NCBI RefSeq assembly: GCF_965363235.1
Contig: NC_134847.1
Span: forward strand, 61,908,439-61,972,438
Source of the DNA: Mytilus galloprovincialis
Taxonomy: Eukaryota; Mollusca; Bivalvia; Mytilida; Mytilidae
Length of the DNA: 64,000 nt
Reading direction: 5' to 3'
The notes below the pieces were generated by a model that saw nothing but the letters and a program-made list of their open reading frames with translations, did no database searches and was not told where the DNA came from. Numbering within the stretch: the stretch's first letter is position 1; every line of letters begins with the position of its first letter. Made by a program: the position numbers and the translations under genes. Of the stretch, positions 48,377 to 63,300 are shown in pieces.

Positions 48377-51300
48377 CTGGAGGACAAGAATAATATCGTC
48401 AAGAATAATATCGTAGGAATAATAAGCATAAATGGTACTAATTTTGCTGAACCAGATGCGTATTACAACTATAAATGTCTCTTCTTTGATGCTCAAGGCA
48501 ATAATATTTAACAATCTAAAATGTATTCATCAATTGAAAAGCTGATAAAACATGTAGGTAAAGAATCAGCCTGTTGCACAATGGAGATGTATACCTTAAC
48601 TTCAAATAATTTCTAGAATTTCCACAAAAGCATTATGTAAGAGAACAGCTTGTTACCCTAGTCAATATGTGCTTTTTAATAATTGATCATTTTACTCTCC
48701 CTCCTCTTTTCAGGACCATACACACGATTTGTACTAAAGATTGATGAATTACCAATGTGTTCTTATTCAATATGCCTAAATGAGTTTGCAATTTCAGAAT
48801 TTTTTTTGCATCAAATTAGATTACATGTTGCCAATCAAAAAAAAATCTCTAATCTGAGATGTGTTAAGGGGCTCCTGGGTATAAATCAAAATTTTTTTCT
48901 AATATAAGATTTCGCTATATTTTTTTTATAAATGAACTTTATCATATACTTAAAAGAAAAATGAAATAAAAAAATGGGGTCACCGTTCATTTAAGCTCAC
49001 AATCTGCCTCCAGAAGAAGCATACATTTTTGTTAATATCCTTTTTTTCTGTTGAACTAATAGGAGAAATAGAGGTAATAACGAAATAAAAAAATAACCTA
49101 ATTACAGAAATCGCTTAAATTTTACAATTATTTAGTTTATGTACAGCTTATATGAAAACAATAATAAAATATATACAGTCGACTCTCGTTATGTCGAAGT
49201 CAGCCGGACCAGAGAAATATTTCGAGATACACGTAGTTCGACTCAAACGAACACCGGAAGTTCGACAATCTAAGGGACACAACTCTTGCTTAGCTTGGTA
49301 AAGCTAAAAATAGATCTGGGTGAATATGGCAAGGGGATCGATATTCTAGTATCAGATCGATGTATTTGTATGTCACAGTCTTTTATTATTATGATGACAT
49401 TTTTTTTATTTATTCAATTCTTTCAATTAAAAAAAAAATCCTATGGCTTTTCCAAGAGAGTAATTTCCAATCGATAGTTTCATTATTCAGGTCGGTTATA
49501 GCTGACAAAATTGTTTATTTTCGGATACAAGAGATTTAAAAAAATTTAGATTTCTATTCATTTTGTTTTATCTCACTCTTTCTTTTCAAAAGAAAATATA
49601 ACAAGATTAAAGACGCTGATTGAGTAGTTTTTAGGTGATCATCAACGGAAGCCATAATCCTCACTTTATACACACCCAAGCTCATTAGTGTTAATCACAA
49701 ATTAATTGTTTTGTAAACATTTTAAATACTTTTTCATAAACATTAACAATGTATCACTAATTATTTGTCAAAATTCTTTAAGATAATCTTAGGTAAACAC
49801 TCATGGAAATTGCATGTCATAAATCAATACAGTGGTCAGTGACCGGAAATTTAATTACATGTGTATTGTCAGATTAGCTATTCAATCCATTTAAATCCCG
49901 GAGGTCATGTTTTGACATATGTGTATTAGTTCGAGATAAAAAATGAATTTGAATGCTTTTGTTAACCTTGGGACCGTTAATTTAGTTCGACTCAACCGAA
50001 ATTTCAACTCATCCAACTTCGACTCATCAGGAGTCGAATTACATACTTTTGTAAGGAATAAAGTTCGGGACCACGTGAAAACTTCGACTCATCCGAAATT
50101 TCGAGTCAACCGAGTTCGAGACAACGAGAGTTAACTGTAGGTCACCGATGAGCTAAAAAAGATATTTCAAATTTAATGCCAAAAAATGCAGTTTTTGCAC
50201 CAAAGGGAGATAATTTGGAGCTTTTTCAATGATATAAACATTTTAAAAGTCATCTGGGGCCAAACCGAATCGATTTTTTGGGTTGATTTTTTTTACCATA
50301 TTATAAAGTAATAACTAATAGTGTAATAAATACAATTTGTAATGAAAAAATAAAGGTTCAATTTTTTGCTGAAATTTTTGTACCCACGAGCCACCTTAAT
50401 AAGATTGCAAGATATTGCCTTGTACTCCTTTCTCTTTTATATTTGAAACAACTTCACTAGGTTATATTGTTTACATACCTCAAACACAACAATAAAAGCC
50501 AGTCTAGCTGCTAAAACTTCCCAGTAAGCCATGGTAAACTGGTATTCATGTGGTCCAGCAGGTTCATAAAATCCACGGAACCTAAAAACATAATCAATAT
50601 TTAATTGATATGTTTTTATTGGAAGCAAAATTCAAAAGTGTAATTGTAAAAAACAACATATCATCAGCACTCAGCAAAATTGACAGCCAAATAATCTTTA
50701 TTAAATATACCAAAGTGTATCATTATTAAATTATTAGCTTTTCTAAAAACCTGATTATGTTCATGGAAACAAAGTTTCTAATACATTGACATTTACTACT
50801 GATTTATTTTTGGTGTTAAATGCCACATTCAACACTATTGGCTATATAGTGGCAGTCAGTTTTTAAGCCAGAGTGTCCTCAGAGAACCATGATCCTTTTG
50901 AGGGGTTGAGTGCTTACATACATGTTTTACCTTAGGGACGACATCAAAAGTTCAATGTAGGATAAAAAAACTTAATTCACATAGTTTTTTCACTGACCCC
51001 CCACCTCCCTCCTAACTTAATTTGGGAAAAATTGATTTACCAATAGGGATATATGTAAAAATCGATTTTAGATATACAAAACTTGCAGAATTTTAACCCC
51101 CCACCCCCAAACTATTTGATTTAAGTTTTTTATCCTACATCGATCTTTTGATGTCCCTTACCACATTCATTATGTGACTGTCCCTAGTCAGGAGCCTGTA
51201 AATCATTGGTTATCATTGGTTGATGTCTGTCATATTTATTGTTTTGTTATATAGGCTTTCAGTTTTCTCAAATGAATTGTTTTGTTTTTTTCACGTTGGG

Positions 51301-54300
51301 CCTTTTATAGCTTATTAGTGGATAGTAATCTCATAAGCAATAATATCACATTTTCCCCCTAGTCAGTTAAGATAGGAGTTAAATGCAGCTGCCAAGCGTG
51401 GGTTTGAACCCACAACCTCAGTTTTGACAGGCTACCGATAGTCATTAAATAGTTGATCTACTAAGACCACATGGCCAATAAGGGTCCCATATACAGAGTG
51501 TAAAAGAATCTTCAATTTGCAAAAGTTTTTAAGTGCCAGGTTCTTTACAGAAAAGCAGCAAACTGCAATTTTAAAGTCTTTGGATTGACAGGGCTTGGGA
51601 TCCAAACTAAGACCCTCTATATGTAAGACTAGAGTTAAACCTATGAATTAGTTAAACTAATTATATTGACAAAAGAAAATATAACACTATACCTGCATTG
51701 TGTTACGTTTCCTAACTCTGGAGGAATTTCGCTTGGTATACTCTTCTTCTGGAAATCAGCAACATTGAACACAGACAAAGAATAGTTCATATATCCCTCT
51801 AATGATTCATTTTCACTGTGTGCATAACGGTATACCATCTTTGGAATAAATTCTGCAGTGAAAGCTATGATGGCTGCCTGTAAAATTACAAATCATTTCC
51901 TTTATACTCTTTTGAAACTTACTTAAAAAGTTCTTTTATTCTTTTTCAATTTTATGCATCCAATATTTTATGATTATTTGGTTTAACATAGAAATAATAA
52001 AGTAGATGTGATTTGTGAACATATAACTTGAGGAAAATATAAGATGATGATGGGTTGCTGTTTGATGTCCAGTCACAAATTAAATGCATGAGAACACATA
52101 ATGTAATATGAATATCAACCTTGCCCTGTACGACTGTCAAACGCTGCGCCTTTTTTTTTTTTTTAAACTTTGATTCGATCAGTCTTTGCTTTATTTTCTT
52201 ATTGCTGTGAGCTTAGCAAAGAAGCAGTAAATACCAATTTTAAAATCTTTGGTTTGGCTCAGCTTGAATAGAAACTCATGGCATACAAGCTACCACAAGA
52301 CCACAGAGACAGTTGTGTACAATAAAAAATTAATTGGCTACTTACATTTGTGATTACTGCAACTGCAGAAATACCTCTCAAGATACCAAACCAAATACCT
52401 ACAGGTGAAAAGAAAATTTGATTACATTTGTGTCACAGATATGGATACATCAATAATATAACAATGCAAGAAACATCAAAAAGATGTGGTATTATTGCTT
52501 GCCAATGAGACAACAATCCACCATTGAATAAAGGAAGTAGAGAGCAACAGGTTACTGTACAGTGATAAATGTTAACCAATGTTGCTTTAATTCATACTGG
52601 GGTTGGTTGGACCTTGTTATTATATGTGGCTCTTATACAATATGATATAACTCACCAATATCCTGAGCTCTGGCTGCCATTGGTCTCTTCCACTGAGTAA
52701 CAAATTTGTAGGCATCCAACCTGATTTCTATTATATTATTAAGTAAGGCAAATAATGGAGCCAATGGGAAGGCTGCTACAAATATGGTGACAAATCCATA
52801 CTGGATCACTGAAAATAAATAAATTAATGTTTTTAAAATGAAATTAAAAGAACTCAAAGGTAACTAAAACAAAAGTGCATATATAAGTGATGAATTAATT
52901 TTTGAAGTGGCATAAAAAAATTAACAGAAAAAATTATGATGCAATTTTCAAGATCTAAGCCATTATTTAAATGATAATTTGTGTACTCATACATAGAACA
53001 TCTTCTGTATCGCTTTTGAAAAAAATGTATAAATACAAAAATTTGGTTTGTAAGTGAAATGGAGCATCATGAATTCTGCTGAAAAGACATTAATGATGCA
53101 GACAATTTGCTTAACTTCACATTCACCTTACTCATTCAAATAAATTTCTGAAACCTGCAACTGTAATACAAATTTAATTCAATAAATCTGCAAAAAAATA
53201 TGTACAATAGAAAACAGCAAACAGCTGCAACAATAGGATTTTCGAAATTTTAAAATAGAATTGATTTTCATAAAATTTAGAAGCAATTACCCATTTCTAA
53301 ATATTCATCAAATAATCCCATCTTTGGTTGATCAGCTAAGTTATAATCCTGCTCCCATCGGGAATAAACAATGTCTTCTTTCTTCTCCTCGTTCTTTGCC
53401 TTCCTTGATTTAAACCACACCATTATTTTTCTGAAATAGTTGAAAGACTCTTGGTTAAAGAATTGTTAGATCCCTTTCAAAAAAAGGTTTATTGTTTTCA
53501 TACATGAAATTTTATAAAAAAGAAATCTGTTCATTGGTAGATATGTTGTTAAATGATAGTTTTAACAATTATTTTTACTGCAAATATTCCAAATCACAAT
53601 CAAGGGTCAAGCACATTAGTAATTCTATTACATTGTCTACTTTTTTATTCCATATAATAACCAATATTTGCAGAGATAAAAAAAGTTTCACTGAGAATTG
53701 CAAACTAAATACATCTGATATTTTCACATGAAACATAGTGTAAACAAAATTTCTATGAGAATTCTGGGCAAAACTCATGAATTTCAAACTATCTTCAGAT
53801 GCAATGTAATACAGCAAAAATTTCCAGACTTTTTTTAACTGGATTAACAAAGGAAATAAAATTAAAACATGTTTTCTATGACTTTTTCCATGGAAATAAA
53901 ATTTGTCAGATGAAACTTACGGTAAAAGAATTTCTTTGAAATTATTGAGAGCTTGCTTTCCCACCATGATAATACCAAGCTGTATACAGACTTCTATCAG
54001 ACAACCAGCAGGATCACACTACAAACATATAAATTATTAATACTGTCAGTATCCAATCACCTTTGTGGTATTTAAATACTTATTGCCTGACCAGTATAAA
54101 AAATTGTCAACACAATTTGTCCATTTAAATTGTACAATAGGTATTGTGAGAGCTCATCAACCAATTTTTTAAACTGGTCAGGCAATAGGTAATTCACTAC
54201 CACAAAGGTTATTGGATAAGCACAGTAACAGCTGCACAATGTATACAAATCCTTTTTTTTATTCTTATCTTAAGGTATTTTAAAGAAAAAAGAAAATCCT

Positions 54301-57300
54301 TAGAATCATTTCATACAACATCAAACTGTTGATTTTATCACGTTTTCTCCAAACTAAAAATGAATTTATAGAAAAATTATAAAATAGCCATGTTTAAAAG
54401 GCTACATGTGAGAATGTTTTAAGAATTACACAGAAGCATGGAAATTAGAGATGATCATTTTCCCACAAAGAGATCAAGGTCAGATCAGGTTGACATGGAA
54501 ACCTTTCAATCACACCATAGAACAAACACAGTTGACCAATTTCTCATAGTAAATGAGAAACTGACCTATGCCAAAATACTTAAAGGTCAGGTGACTCCCA
54601 TCACAATGCACATAATGTTTTATACACACCTCCTCTTGTCTTTTGTCCAGTAAACTGTAGTTATAATCTCCAGGTCGTCCAACAAACCTGTAATATTAAG
54701 GACAAAGTTATACACAAAGCAAGAAAATAGAACATTAGCCATAAGGAAGGTAAGTAAACTAATGATACTTAAAATATACTGCTTTGAGTTGGCATTATTA
54801 TGTTTGAATTTCTATGAAAAGAAATAGAACACTGCAATGATGATAGTTGAAATGAAATGAGCAGAAATTAAAAAAAAATAACTAAAACATTTACATAAAT
54901 ATGACATTTTACATAGTTCATATTTTTATAGCCTCCTCATTTTGATATCTTGATAATTTTATTTAACCTACAAAAGTAAACTGTGCACATTGTTTACCAA
55001 GAAGTCCCTATTAATTAAGGTCTCAGATACTAAATTTAAGAGTAAAATAATGTATTCCCATTAAACAATGATATTAACAGATAATTAATGATGTTAAGTT
55101 ATAATATTCCATACTTACTTCCCTTTGAAGAATGCAATATAAACAACAGTGGAGTAGTAATTGACAAACTGGAAGAGGAACATTTTAAATGTAAAGGCAT
55201 CTTCCCATTCTGTCTGTGTACGATGTTGTTCTAAAAATAAAACATTGACAATAAGAATATGTGTTTACAAGACAGATTCATAACCAAACAATTTTAACAC
55301 AAAACCTCTAGAAATGATATATTCTTTATAAAACAAATGTGTAAATTTAGGCAGTCTTAAAAAGTCATTAATTATTGCTATAGAAAAAATGTCCTGCAGT
55401 ATATTTAGCATTGAGGACGAGTATAATCCCCTTTTCTAAACCCTAGATTTTTCCCTGCAAAATAAACAAATTTATTTACCTAAATCAGTAAGGAATAAGG
55501 CTATTCTCCCATATACCTGGAAATAAAATAATATTGTAAATAACATGAGAACAAATTTGAGTAAAACACTATTCTATGTTGTCAATGGTCCATTAATGTT
55601 ATATACAATAAGACATGTCAACTAATACCAATATATTTCTACAAGAAAATTTACTTTCCATTTAATATTATTACCAGGGAGATATTGCAGACTAGATATG
55701 CATAAAATTTCATGCAGGAGTTAAATTGTCTATCAGCAATAAGTTTTCCCTTCACCTCAATGTTGCTGATTTGTTCAAATATTTTTCTTCCAGTTATAGC
55801 TTTCCATATTGTATGTGAATGCTATATACAATCAAATTACACCTGTTCAGTAGTTTGAATAGCATCAATGTATGAGTCTTTATAACTAATTTTCTTAAGG
55901 CAGCGAATAAGAAATTTTGAAATTGCTTATATAAAGAATTTACTATCTACTTATTTTGTTTGTGAGTATACATTTTCTATCTAAATTAGTGTACAAATAT
56001 ATATTTTCATACTTACAAAATTAAGAATTAAGATGATGACAAAATTAATACATGCTGCTGTTACTGATGCTATAATTGTTGCCCTTGATTTGATAACGCC
56101 ATCTGTACTGGCATAAAGAACTCCTGAGATCACTACACGGTAGAGAATAACACCAAATACTGCTGCCAATACAACACATAACTGCAACCAAAAAAATATA
56201 TGATACAAAATATTTTCATGTCAGCTAATGACATAGAATAAATGACATAACTCTAAACATATAGTAACAAGAATGTGAACCAAGTATATCATTTTCTATG
56301 TTCAGTGGACCATGAATATTGGACAAAATATCTAATTTGGCATTAAAATTAGAAAGATCATATCATAGGGATCATGTTTACCAAGTTTGAAGTTGATTGG
56401 ACTTCAACTTCATCAAAAACTACCTCAACCAAAAACTTTAACCTGAAGTGGGACAGATGGACGGACAAACAGATGGACGAAAACAGACGGACGCACAGAC
56501 CAGAAAACATAATGCCCATAAATTGGGCATAAAAATATAATACTATCTTATATAATGCTTAAACAACACAAAGTTGCACTTGGTAATTTTTCTTTGCCCA
56601 ACATCATTACAAGCATCAGTTGCATTTCAAACAAGTATATGTTGCATAAAACATGAATATTTTCAAGAAATTATGCACCAAAAAAACATTTTGAATTATA
56701 CTTTTTCTTCTTGCTCTCTTGAATGTGTATGGATAAATCTGTATTCATGGCTTCATCATAAATACTTAAATAAACTGATAATAACTGCCTCCAAATACAT
56801 AAAATAAGCAACATTTTACATACTTTAGTGTTGTTCTCCAACTAAGACTCCTATTACAGTTTATTCAAAATTCTGACCAAAGTTCAATTTGTTTATGGAC
56901 CCAAACTGTTCAACTGATCAGAAATTTTAACAAACCATTGAGTCACAAGAGTGCACACACTGAAATGTCTCGCCTTCTTTACTAATCATTGATATTATGT
57001 TGATACTCCTAAATATAAAGCTTTATTACAACTGTCACATAAACTTAACATTAACCAAGAAAACTAAACATTCATCAATGAACCATGAAAATGAGGTCAA
57101 GGTCAGATGAACCATATACCAGGCAGACATTAACAGCTAACAATGCTTCCATACAACAAATATAGTTGGCCTATTGCTTATAGTTAAGAAAATAGACCAA
57201 AACACAAAAACTCAACACTTAGCAATGAACCGTGAAAACCAGGTCAAGGTCAAATAAAACCTGCACGACTGACATATAGATCATAAAATATTTCCATACA

Positions 57301-60300
57301 CCAAATATAGTTGACCTATGACATATAGTATTAGATAAAAAGACCAAAACTCAAAAACTTAACTTTGACCACTGAACCATGAAAATGAGGTCAAGGTCAG
57401 ATGACACCTGCCAGTTGGACATGTACACCTTACAGTCCTTTCATACACCGAATATACTAGACCTATTGCTTATAGTATCTGAGATATGGACTTGACCACC
57501 AAAACTTAACCTTGTTCACTGATCCATGAAATGAGGTCGAGGTCAAGTGAAAACTGTCTGACGGGCATGAGGACCTTGCAAGGTACGCACATACTAAATA
57601 TAGTTATCCTATTACTTATAGTAAGAGAGAATTTAATATTACAAAAAATCTGAACTTTTTCTTCAAGTGGTCACTGAACCATGAAAATGAGGTCAAGGAC
57701 AATGGACATGTGACTGACGGAAACTTCGTAACATGAGGCATCTATATACAAAATATGAAGCACCCAGGTCTTCCACCTTCTAAAATATATAGCTTTTAAG
57801 AAGTGAGCTAACACCGCCGCTGCTGTAGCCGCCCCGGATCACTATCCCTATGTTGAGCTTTCTGCAACAAAAGTTGCAGGCTCGACAAAAATGTGAAAGT
57901 GCAAGGTAATAAAATAAAGCATATTTACAATCCTATTAGACAATAAAAAAGATTAAATACATTTATAGTTAGTTTGCTAAATTACTTACAAAGAACACTA
58001 TAATACCAAGAGTGGTCCCATATCTGATACATTTACTGTACGAAGGAACAAAAGGCTCTTCTCTCTGAAAAAAATAAATCATCCTTTAAAAAAACTGACT
58101 TTGGCAAAAAGCTTTAGCACTTATCTTACACTAATAAAAATATAGATCATGGAATTTGTTTTGAATATTTTGGTATCCTAAATATTTACTGTTATAAACA
58201 AAAGCAAAGAGTTGCACCCATTGTTGTACTAAACATACACCTACATCCACAAACAGGCAGTAGGTTTTTGACAGATCTCACATGTTTAACATTATCATAG
58301 TAAAGCTAAGGTGACAACCAAATAAATATGATGTCATTCTGTTCAGTAGTTATAAGAAAAGTGTAAAGAAAATATTTGCTGGACAAATGGATAGACGAAA
58401 CAGTTGAACAAAGGGACTGCAATATAGAGGGGGTTAATAAAAATAAAATAGTAAATAATTTATTCGATATCTGATATTACCTAAAAATGCAACTTCAAAT
58501 TCTTTTTTTTTTTGTGAAGATAAAAATAATTTGCAATAATAAGCATGCTACCTGTAAAACATCTTCAACAAACATTTGATATAATCTTACAATTTATAAT
58601 TGTACAAGCTTACTGGATAAAGTTGACCTGAACATCTACACATTAGAACATTAGACAGATTTTAATACCTTTGTGACGGGATGAGTTCTTCTGTTGCTTA
58701 TAGCAGCTTCAAACTCTGGTCGTAGTGTTTCCTGTAATTAAATATATAACAAATAAAATTCAGCACTAGAGAGTATTTATTCAAACTATGACATATTCTT
58801 AAAATAATTCTGGTAGGGTTATGCATTCTTAATGTCAAAGAACTTATTTCCAATATATTATCAGATGTCTCATAAACATACCATGTTGTACATATCTAGC
58901 CTTCTAAAATCTGAAGATGTTTACTATAATATAATACAATATTCCTACAATAGGAGCCTACAACATTAGCTAAAAAGAAAGGAAATTTGTGCAGCAATAT
59001 TTTTGTTTGTGATAGTAAATTTTGAATATTCAATGCAAAGATGAGAACAAATGAACAAGTTATAACTTGTATACCAGGTTCTAACATCAATGACTGTCAC
59101 AGAATTTTACTGTTCTTCAAAAATCTATTTTTTAATCAGATATGTGCATTTAATCCTTTTCAATAAACAAACAGATAAAATGCTTTGCTGAGCACAGCCT
59201 GATATGACAGCAGAGGTTGAACCCTGAACAGTTGGGGCAAATTTGGACACAATATTCAAGATTGATACCGTCTGAATTTGGAATGTGATCAACTGTTTGA
59301 CATAATACAGATTTTTGACACAAAACAAATGTCAAAATCTTACAAATCTATTGCGAAAAATACTGTGCTGAAACTTTTCAAAAATTTGAAATTTGAAGAA
59401 AAAAAATTTGAAAAAAAAATTGAACCCTTAAAAAATTTGGACAAACTTCCCCATCACTCCAACCTTTTTGAATCCCCCTTTGGAGCAATTACCCCCACAC
59501 TAAATCCCAGCCTTCCTTTTGTGATATGCAACCTTGTGATACACTGTCAGAGAGATCCATACACTTACACACAAGTTATTGTCCTGAAACTAAAAAAATG
59601 CTTGTTTTGGCCCCTTTATTCTAAAATGTTGGCACCATAACCCCTAAAAGGAATCCAAACCTTTTACTTGTGGTAGTAAACAGTGTGGTAAAATTTCAGA
59701 GCAATCGAAATACTTATACACAAGTTATTATCCTGAAAGTAGAGAAATGCTTGTTTTGGGGCCCTTTTGGGCCCCTAATTCCAAAACGGTTGGGACCATC
59801 ATCCCTGTAATCAATCCCAACCTTCCTTTTGTGGTATTGAACCTTCTTATTAAATTTCAAAGAGATCCATTCACGTTAACTATAGTTATTGTCTGGAAAC
59901 CAAATGTGTCTTTGGATGCCATGCAGACAATGATGCGGACGACATCATACTATTATACAATCCCAAATTTTTTTTTGCAGTCGTATAAAAAAGTAAACAG
60001 GAATATGACTTTGTTACCGGTATAGTCAATTCTACAAAAGCTCATAACAATTGACACCACACATATCACTCCAAATGTGATTTTACTGTAAGAATATGCC
60101 ATTTTATCAGATCACTAACCTCTTCTGACTCAAAGTCTGCACAATCCCAGTCATACTCTAACTCATGCTGCTTCCTCTTCCAGAACTCTTGGAAGAATGA
60201 TGCTGTAATCATATACAATGATAATACATCATACACACAAAATGTACATGAAAAATTATAAACAACAAAGGTTTAACTAAGATGTTCTATTAAATACTGA

Positions 60301-63300
60301 CTGTTCTATGTGAATATTTAGAGGGACACACATTTATAATCTTCATCTTACAGTAGGAATTGATTTTGTAAATGAAAATATCAACAAACACACCAATGAC
60401 CAAAATATAAATAGTTTCTTTAAATTTGAAGTCAGTTATAAATTTTTGTTGGATATGCAAGATACATTCAAATTTTATATGATGCAGTGAAAAATTCCTC
60501 CTAAACAGGTATATAATTATGATCTTTTCTGTATGAAGTCATTAGAACATATAAACAAAGCCAATAAACCTTTTAAACAAAATGTATTTAGCTACAGACT
60601 TACCCCACAAAGCCATAACTACAGCAAATATCATAGTGCCATAATTATCAAACAAGTATGTAGCTCTGGAGTATCTACAACTACTCTCAAGCTTCCAGTA
60701 TGTACACCGACCATCACACAGTGGACACATTGTAAAGTTTCCTGCACCATTGGGATCACAGATGTCATTACTAAACAGAAAAAATGCATTTATATTTCAA
60801 TTAATTGGCATTATTTTAAGATGTTAGCATACAAAAGGAAAATGAACTGTGATAATTGCATAAAGAACACAGTATTTTTTTGTGCAACCAGTTAAATTCA
60901 AATGATCATATGCTATCCTTCCAAGAAATTTGATCATAGATGGTGAAGTCTTTTCTATACATGTATCTATAAATCAATAAAAGCAATATTTCTATTTTCT
61001 CCCATTGTTTAAATCTTTAAATTGACACTTAGGCAGGTGCTTTCAAACAATCTAAACCCCTTGTGTGTTTAATTGTCACAAGCAATAAACAGATATTTTT
61101 TTTGTGCTGTGATTAGAAGGCATTCCTTATAACATCACTTTACTCAGAGCCTTCCCAATACAGAGTTGCTTACATCTATATAATATTTCTTTGTGTGATT
61201 TTTGTTGTTGTTGCTTTAAATTGACAAAAAGCTTATATTTTTCTATTTGATTATACCTTGGTTTGTCATCCATAAATGTAGCAAGGCCAAAAATAAACAC
61301 AGCTAATCCTAAAGCTGCTGCCGGAAACAAGGCTGATGTGTAATATCCCAACCAGGCAAAATATATAGCTATCTTCTCTCCAAAATAGGTCCTGAAATAT
61401 ATATACAGATACTTATTACACAAAAAAAAAGAGGAATATGTCCATGGGACACAGATGATGCCTCCACTTGCATATATTTAGATTCGATCACTGTGAGTGT
61501 GATATGAAATTTATCTAATTGAGACAGTTAAATTTTAAAATTTAAAACACACCCAGCGTTTTAATTTATTAAAAATTTAACTGTCAAGAGTTGATAAATA
61601 TCCTATTACACGAGATTTGATGATAATCTAATCTTGACCAATGAATAACTGAGATCAAACCAACTACACGTTGATTAAATAAAATAATCAACATGTCAGG
61701 AAAAGGATGAATAGTGTAAGAGTTAGAGAAAACATTATAAAGGGACATAACTCAAGAACTGTAAAAGTGATGATACACAATTTTGTTCTTGATCCAAGTT
61801 TTGTGGTAATGCATATATGTTTTATAACATCTAGTTGAGGAAAACTAAAGTTAGAGAAAGGAAACAAAAAATTCTGTAATTTTCCATTTGTAAAGGGGCA
61901 TAACTCTAGAACAGTTTAAGTGACGCCACCAAAATTCACTTGATCAGTGTTTTGTGTTTTTAAGCATATTGAGTAAAAGTTTCCTAACATTTGGTTTAGG
62001 CAAACTAAAGTTAAAGAACTGACACCAATTTTGTTTTTCCGTATATATGGGAAAGGGTAAAACTAAATGCCGCCTACCCTACAACAAGGGCATAACAGTT
62101 ATGTGTTCAACATGTCTTGCATAACTATGCTGTTCTCAGTGTAAATGTGAAATGATAATTGCCAAGAAACTAAGTTGATTTTTCAGTAAGATAAAAAACA
62201 AAATCATTTTTTTTCATTACCAGGAAACCTCTGTACAAGGTTAGTAAGATTCATTGAAAGGTTGAAAAAAAATTCCTGCTTTAAAATCTTTAAATAATAG
62301 GCTGCTCTAGGGCCATTTATTAAAAAACAATGTTATGGTACAAGGACACAGTTATCGTCCTTTGGTTTTCGTTGTCTACGAATATAGTCCCTAATGTAAA
62401 CAGTGTATAACTTGGATTTTTAATTTGATACACTTTATTTAATGCATGAAATATTAAGTAGGGGGATGAAATTACATGTTAAAATAATTTGGGTGCTGAA
62501 TCTTTATGTTAAGTAGTGATTTGATCCAGTTCAAAAAGGTCAAATTTTATTATGTCTGAAGCTGTCAAACCGAATTTTAGACCCCCTTAACACAGAATTG
62601 TCTATATTAAGAGCTGGTAGAAGTTTCTATAATTTTGATATTATTTGTCCCACTAGTAGTTCACTACACTGTAAAAATCTTTCTGAGATAGAGCAGGTGC
62701 GATTTTCTAATTTGAATTTATTGTTTAAAAGAAATGCACTACGAAATAACTGTGTTCTCGGGCCTTATAAGGTATTCATTACAGAATACTTATTTACTAT
62801 CAGGTTTTATGTACATATTCTTGGCTGCGATTTTAATCCTTTTAACATCTTACCCCTATCAAACTAATCAATATAATCCTTTTACTTCATAATAATTACC
62901 TGACATGATCTAGAGGCTGATATTTGTACCATACTCCTGGCTTGGCCCATGTTTCATACAGCAGCTGCAATGATAATTTATTTTGTACATATATGATAAC
63001 AGAATCGTATAACCATACATAATATTTGTTTTTCATTCATTTTTATGCCCCACCTACGATAGTAGAGGGGCATTATGTTTTCTGGTCTGTGGGTCCGTTC
63101 CTCCGTCTGTTAGTTCGTCCGCCTGTCTGTACCGCTTCAGGTTAAAGTTTTTGATCAAGGTAGTTTTTGATGAAGCTGAAGACCAAACAACATGAAACTT
63201 TGTACATATGTTCCTTATGATATGATCTTTCTAATTTTAATGCCAAATTAGAATTTTTACCCAATTTCACGGTCCATGGAAAATGATAGTGCAAGTGGGG

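Larger units (their letters stand above)
50800..51490 (-). mobile_element. tRNA-derived SINE with two insertions
   Basis: On the minus strand the head is tRNA-like (ggccatgtggtcttagtaga ... gtgggttcaaacccacg at ~51,400-51,470) and the body continues to ~50,800 (ccagagtgtcctcagagaac). A MITE (50,935-51,157) and a W repeat (51,192-51,357) lie inside. Confidence 0.65.

Noticed and set aside
51400-51470. Functional tRNA gene on the minus strand
   Set aside because: A and B boxes are present but acceptor stem pairing is absent; it is a SINE head.
59278-60025. Frames of 120 and 92 codons in the anoctamin intron
   Set aside because: They read through ~160-bp tandem repeat units.
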